A stretch of DNA of 21,238 nucleotides, taken from assembly GCA_037447605.1 (NCBI GenBank), contig CM074813.1:1021778-1043015 (forward strand). The letters are read 5' to 3'. Position 1 is the first letter of the stretch. Each line of letters opens with the position of its first letter. The translations under genes and the position numbers were made by a program. This document shows, piece by piece, positions 18,601 through 21,238 of this stretch. Source of the DNA: Zygnema circumcarinatum. Its lineage: Eukaryota > Streptophyta > Zygnematophyceae > Zygnematales > Zygnemataceae. The notes under the pieces are model-generated. The model ran no database searches, was not told the origin of the DNA, and saw only the letters and a program-made list of their open reading frames with translations.

Positions 18601-20392
18601 CATGGAACACGGGGCGTGCAGCAGGTGAGTCTCCGTATCTACTTCTGCTCTAGCAAGAAGTAATAGAGGGAAGAGGATGGGAGGGGCGACAGGAATAGGA
18701 ATGTGGAGAGAGAAGGGAGGAGAGAGGGGGAGAGCGGGCGCGGGAGTGGAGTAACGAGAGAGAGGGGACAGTGGAGGGAGTGGAAAAGAGAGGGGAAGAG
18801 TGACAAAGGAAAGAGGTAGGGGGAGAGAGGAAGGAAGAGGAAAAGAGATGAGGAGAGAGGCAGAGAAGAGAGCGAGGAGAGAGAGGGAGAGAGAGGAAAC
18901 GAAGGGAGTGAGACAGACGAAAGTGGTAGGGGAGAGGGAGTTGGAGAGAAAAGGAGAGAACGATGGAGAGAAGAACAAGTATAGTGTTTTATATCAGAAG
19001 GGTTGACAGGGAAAAAAAATAGGAAAAGGAGTTACCTATTTCTGGCCACGCCCGTTTCACATCTCGGTGGCGTTTAGAAAAAACAAGCTTCTCCTTCCCC
19101 TCTTCTTCATTCCATCCCTTCGCCTAGACAAACATCAAAATTGATTAAACATAGTAGAACCTAGCCAAAAACAGTCGACTTTCCTTCAAACATACAAACT
19201 CTAGTGCTGAATCTCATAGTTATTTAGATATGAAAATATGAAAAAAGAAGGAAGACACTGAAAATAAAAACAAATTACATATAAATAAAAATGGAATGTA
19301 CATGCTCTATCCCTTAGTTCTTTAAGCTTGATCATATCTAGAGCTACATCACATTGAGGGAAAGGATCCGCGTCCAAGTCCAGGATCATGATCGAACTGA
19401 TTCATTTCTACTGTGATTCTCGCTCTGAAGTTTGAATAAATTTATTGACTGTTTCAAAATGACTTTCTTTTTTTGAGACTTACCTTTATGTACTCATGCG
19501 CAGCTGCCAAAATGATTTCGTCTTCCTCCATGGTAAAGTAGCCGTGATGAACATCCTTTTTTGTGTAATCCCACCCACAAACTTCACCGCCAGTCAATAC
19601 ATTTTTGGGCAAATTTTCCAAATTGTAAGCTCTTTTCTTCGGACCACTTGCTACGCGTCCCTTCGTCTCCTTCTCCCCTCCTGTCTCTCTGTTCCCTACC
19701 TCCTCTCGGCTCCTCTCTCCCTTCTCACCTCCACTCCCCCTCCCGTCCTGCTCTTCTCCATTTGCTTTGCCTCCTTTCTCTATCTCCCCTCTCTCTCCCC
19801 CTCCTCCTCCCCTCCTCTCTCCGCCTCTCTCCTGTATCGTCTCTCCTTTCCCGCTCTTTCCCCTTCTCCCTCTCTCCGCTATATTCTTCTGCAATACAAC
19901 CGCTTCTCCCTTCTGTTTCTTTGTCTTCTTTCCTGCTTCTCTTCCAGCTTTTCCACCTCCACCATTCTCTTCTGAACCCAATTTCCCTTTCTCTCCTTCC
20001 CCTGAACCCGTGCTCTCACGGGTCTTACTTACCTGTGGCCTTTCAGAAGCTTCAGGGTTTCCAAAATCTTTAAGGTTTTCAAGATTTCTACGGTTTTCAG
20101 AATGGCCGTTGGAAGGCTGATGAATTACTTGCACTCTCATCCCTCCTTCCTCTCCTCCCTCCATAGCTGTAACCCTAAACGCCTCCTTTCTTCGCTTCTT
20201 CCTCCGCTCTCCAACGACCTCCCCTGGAGCCATCAGGCTTTCAGAAGCTTCCGGCCTTCTCTTCCATTTTTTTTCCCCTCTTTTCTGCTGCGATACCTTT
20301 TTTTTTTTAATTCCCTCTTCCACCTCGCCGCTTGAATCCTCTTCGCTCTCCTCTTCCTCTCCACCCTCCATGCTGGGAACCCTAATTTTCAT
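15675..20392 (-). CDS. DMTF1/TTF1-like protein with four Myb/SANT repeats, 9 exons
   Basis: Exons in transcript order: 20392-19484, 19123-19036, 18587-18473, 18139-18033, 17685-17582, 17054-16978, 16772-16698, 16368-16306, 16113-15675; phases agree throughout, giving 658 aa. The N-terminal ~260 residues are very polar (Glu/Lys/Gly-rich) with basic runs that could act as nuclear signals. Repeat 1 (about 284-352) reads GYFTMEEDEIILAAAHEYIK and ends WPEIASSLPNRTVKSVHARG. Repeat 2 (about 359-402) has GTWSKEEEETLRKLYAQYG. Repeat 3 (about 407-472) has GLWSHEEMEMLCSLV and DWMSIADRMGG. Repeat 4 (about 481-532) has GEWDNRDDRRLLEALL and RSGEVCSRRWREIKKRL. The order matches plant Myb proteins annotated as DMTF1-like or RNA polymerase I termination factor-like (relatives of TTF1/Reb1), so sequence-specific nuclear DNA binding is likely; the target is unknown. 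The start is uncertain: a second ATG at 20371 has a better context. The Lys/Glu tail after about 570 may be wrong if an intron was missed. Confidence 0.88.
15862..15921 (-). repeat. (CTCCCT)n repeat inside the last Myb exon
   Basis: On the plus strand CTCCCT units run about ten times; read from the minus strand they encode an alternating Gly-Glu run inside the C-terminal part of the Myb/SANT protein. The frame stays open before and after it, so the repeat is either truly coding or lies in a missed intron. No stop codon can arise in this frame from the unit. Confidence 0.8.
17230..18016 (-). repeat. Degenerate telomere-like CCCTAA motifs in Myb introns
   Basis: On the plus strand, ACCCTAA, AACCCTAAAC and close variants occur many times in two introns (around 17257-17266, 17689-17705, 17858-17868 and 17997-18010), together with looser AAAACCC and TGAACCCT copies. 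The exon at 17582-17685 lies between them. They resemble plant telomere repeats (CCCTAAA) but are not in clean tandem array. Confidence 0.45.
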
Positions 20393-20693
20393 TCCTCCAG
20401 CTCTCCAGCAAAGTCCCCCCCCGAAGCTTTCAGGCTTTCCAATACATTAAGGCTTCCAGAGATTCCCGGAAATTTCTTTTCTCTCCTTTCTCCCTGCCTC
20501 TCCTCATCCTTTCCTTTCTCTTCTTTCTGCAGACCTAACGCCCCACATCTTAACTTTCGAAGCTTTAATCTTGATTATTTGAGCGTGTTCTTTCTCAACT
20601 CTCAGCATCCATGGCTCCTTTCCCCTCTTTTCCTCAAGCAGACGGAGCTGCTCGCTGTGCGCAGGGTCAGGCAGGGTTAGGGCTCAGCGCCAT

Positions 20694-20783
20694 AATTAGG
20701 GTTAAGGTTTGCACTCCAAGAATTAGGGTTTCAGTGAGTGCTGGGAATTAGGGTTAGGGTTAGCACGGCAAAAAATTAGGGTT
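20694..20783 (-). promoter_or_regulatory. Telobox-like AATTAGGGTT cluster
   Basis: AATTAGGGTT occurs at 20694-20703, 20721-20730, 20746-20755 (followed by one more AGGGTT) and 20774-20783; read on the gene's strand this is AACCCTAATT. The telobox (AAACCCTA) is a known element of land-plant promoters for translation and ribosome-related genes. A fifth copy overlaps the first codons of the gene (about 20379-20388, AACCCTAATT on plus). Confidence 0.45.
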
Positions 20784-20784
20784 A

Positions 20785-20828
20785 CCGTACATCCTGGCGT
20801 CCGTACATTCCGTACGGCCACGCCGTAC
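20785..20828. promoter_or_regulatory. Four CCGTAC motifs (SBP-type core)
   Basis: CCGTAC lies at 20785-20790, 20801-20806, 20810-20815 and 20823-20828, the third inside the palindrome CCGTACGG. GTAC is the known core for plant SBP-domain factors, including those of copper response. Four in 44 bases is far more than chance would give, but factor identity and target are inference. Confidence 0.4.
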
Positions 20829-21145
20829 AGTTTCCATGGAATAGCATGCGCTCTATGCTGCTTAGTTACAGTTCTTGCTAAATAAAGTCAATGACATTTT
20901 CCCATGGTTCCCAAAACAACCATGAATGCGACGGAGCATGCTGCGACTACTGTCTGAAGTCTAGCATCCATGTTGCGACACGAACATCAAATCTTGAGGA
21001 GGCGGATGCTTTGGGAGAACTATATACCGCCCCCCTTTTTTGGTTATCCCGCGACTGTTTTTTTCGGCTATTCTGCCCCCCTCCCCCATTTTGGATATTT
21101 CAGGAGGAGATCGCCCCCCTGTTTTTAATATTTCTTTCCCGCGCC

Positions 21146-21238
21146 TCCCGTCCTGGCCCCTCCCCTGCCCACCCCTCCCCTCCCCTTCCCTGCCCTCCCC
21201 TCCCGTCCTCTCCCCTCCCCTCCCCTGCCCACCCCTCC
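21146..21238. repeat. C-rich tandem repeat running off the window edge
   Basis: The 22-base block at 21157-21178 is repeated exactly at 21217-21238, 60 bases later, with similar CCTCCCGTCCT sequence before each copy. This suggests an imperfect tandem repeat of about 55-60 bases built of CCCCT units and continuing beyond the window. Confidence 0.7.

Larger units (their letters stand above)
20393..21238 (-). other. Upstream region of the Myb/SANT gene
   Basis: Reading on the minus strand, this is the 5' flank of the Myb/SANT gene. A stop codon in the same frame lies near 20445, so the coding region does not simply extend further upstream. Contents: a diverged copy of part of exon 1 (20423-20470), telobox-like motifs (20694-20783), a CCGTAC cluster (20785-20828), a TATATA at about 21024, and C-rich repeat DNA from about 21060 to the end. 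No further gene was recognised. Confidence 0.5.

Noticed and set aside
18430-18978. 182-codon minus-strand frame
   Set aside because: Only its last part (18473-18587) is a true Myb exon; the rest is CT-rich intron read in frame.
1-21238. Search for CRISPR arrays, bacterial operons, phage or transposase genes
   Set aside because: All recognised genes are intron-bearing plant-lineage genes; no spaced direct-repeat array, transposase motif or bacterial-style gene cluster was seen.

Overview
This window is nuclear DNA from a green plant lineage. All four recognisable genes are split by spliceosomal introns (GT...AG). All four look most like their land-plant counterparts: an MRS2/CorA magnesium transporter, tRNA-dihydrouridine synthase 3, a plant-type tetraspanin with the GCCxPP signature, and a plant DMTF1/TTF1-like protein with several Myb/SANT repeats. 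Introns and spacers are packed with CT/GA and CCCT/GGGA simple sequence. That style, together with fairly diverged DUS3 and Myb proteins, suggests an early-diverging streptophyte, possibly a charophyte alga of the zygnematophycean type. This is inference; the sequence does not name the species.

Layout, left to right. 1-418: upstream intron of the MRS2 gene, whose first exon(s) lie outside the window. 419-4907 (+): seven MRS2 exons. 4908-5861: spacer with a degenerate minus-strand fragment, a tRNA-like (SINE-like) sequence, and the DUS3 promoter. 5862-11672 (+): complete DUS3 gene, 12 exons, 767 aa. 11673-12526: DUS3 3' flank and tetraspanin promoter, with G-box, W-box and TATA elements and a long CT microsatellite. 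12527-14172 (+): complete tetraspanin gene, 4 exons, 272 aa. 14173-15674: spacer between convergent genes with small hairpin repeats and no recognised gene. 15675-20392 (-): Myb/SANT gene, 9 exons, 658 aa. 20393-21238: its upstream region, with telobox-like AATTAGGGTT motifs, a cluster of CCGTAC sites and a CCCCT tandem repeat that runs off the window edge.

The genes look like ordinary, unlinked housekeeping and membrane genes. I see no operon, CRISPR array, intact transposon, virus or obviously new multi-gene system. Exon boundaries were read by eye from conserved protein segments, reading-frame continuity and GT/AG sites. Internal phases agree across every junction, which supports the models, but no transcript evidence was available. 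The more interesting signals are a stop-free, in-frame 534-nt intron in DUS3 built of C-rich repeats, dense candidate regulatory clusters before the tetraspanin and Myb genes, and simple sequence that runs into coding exons.
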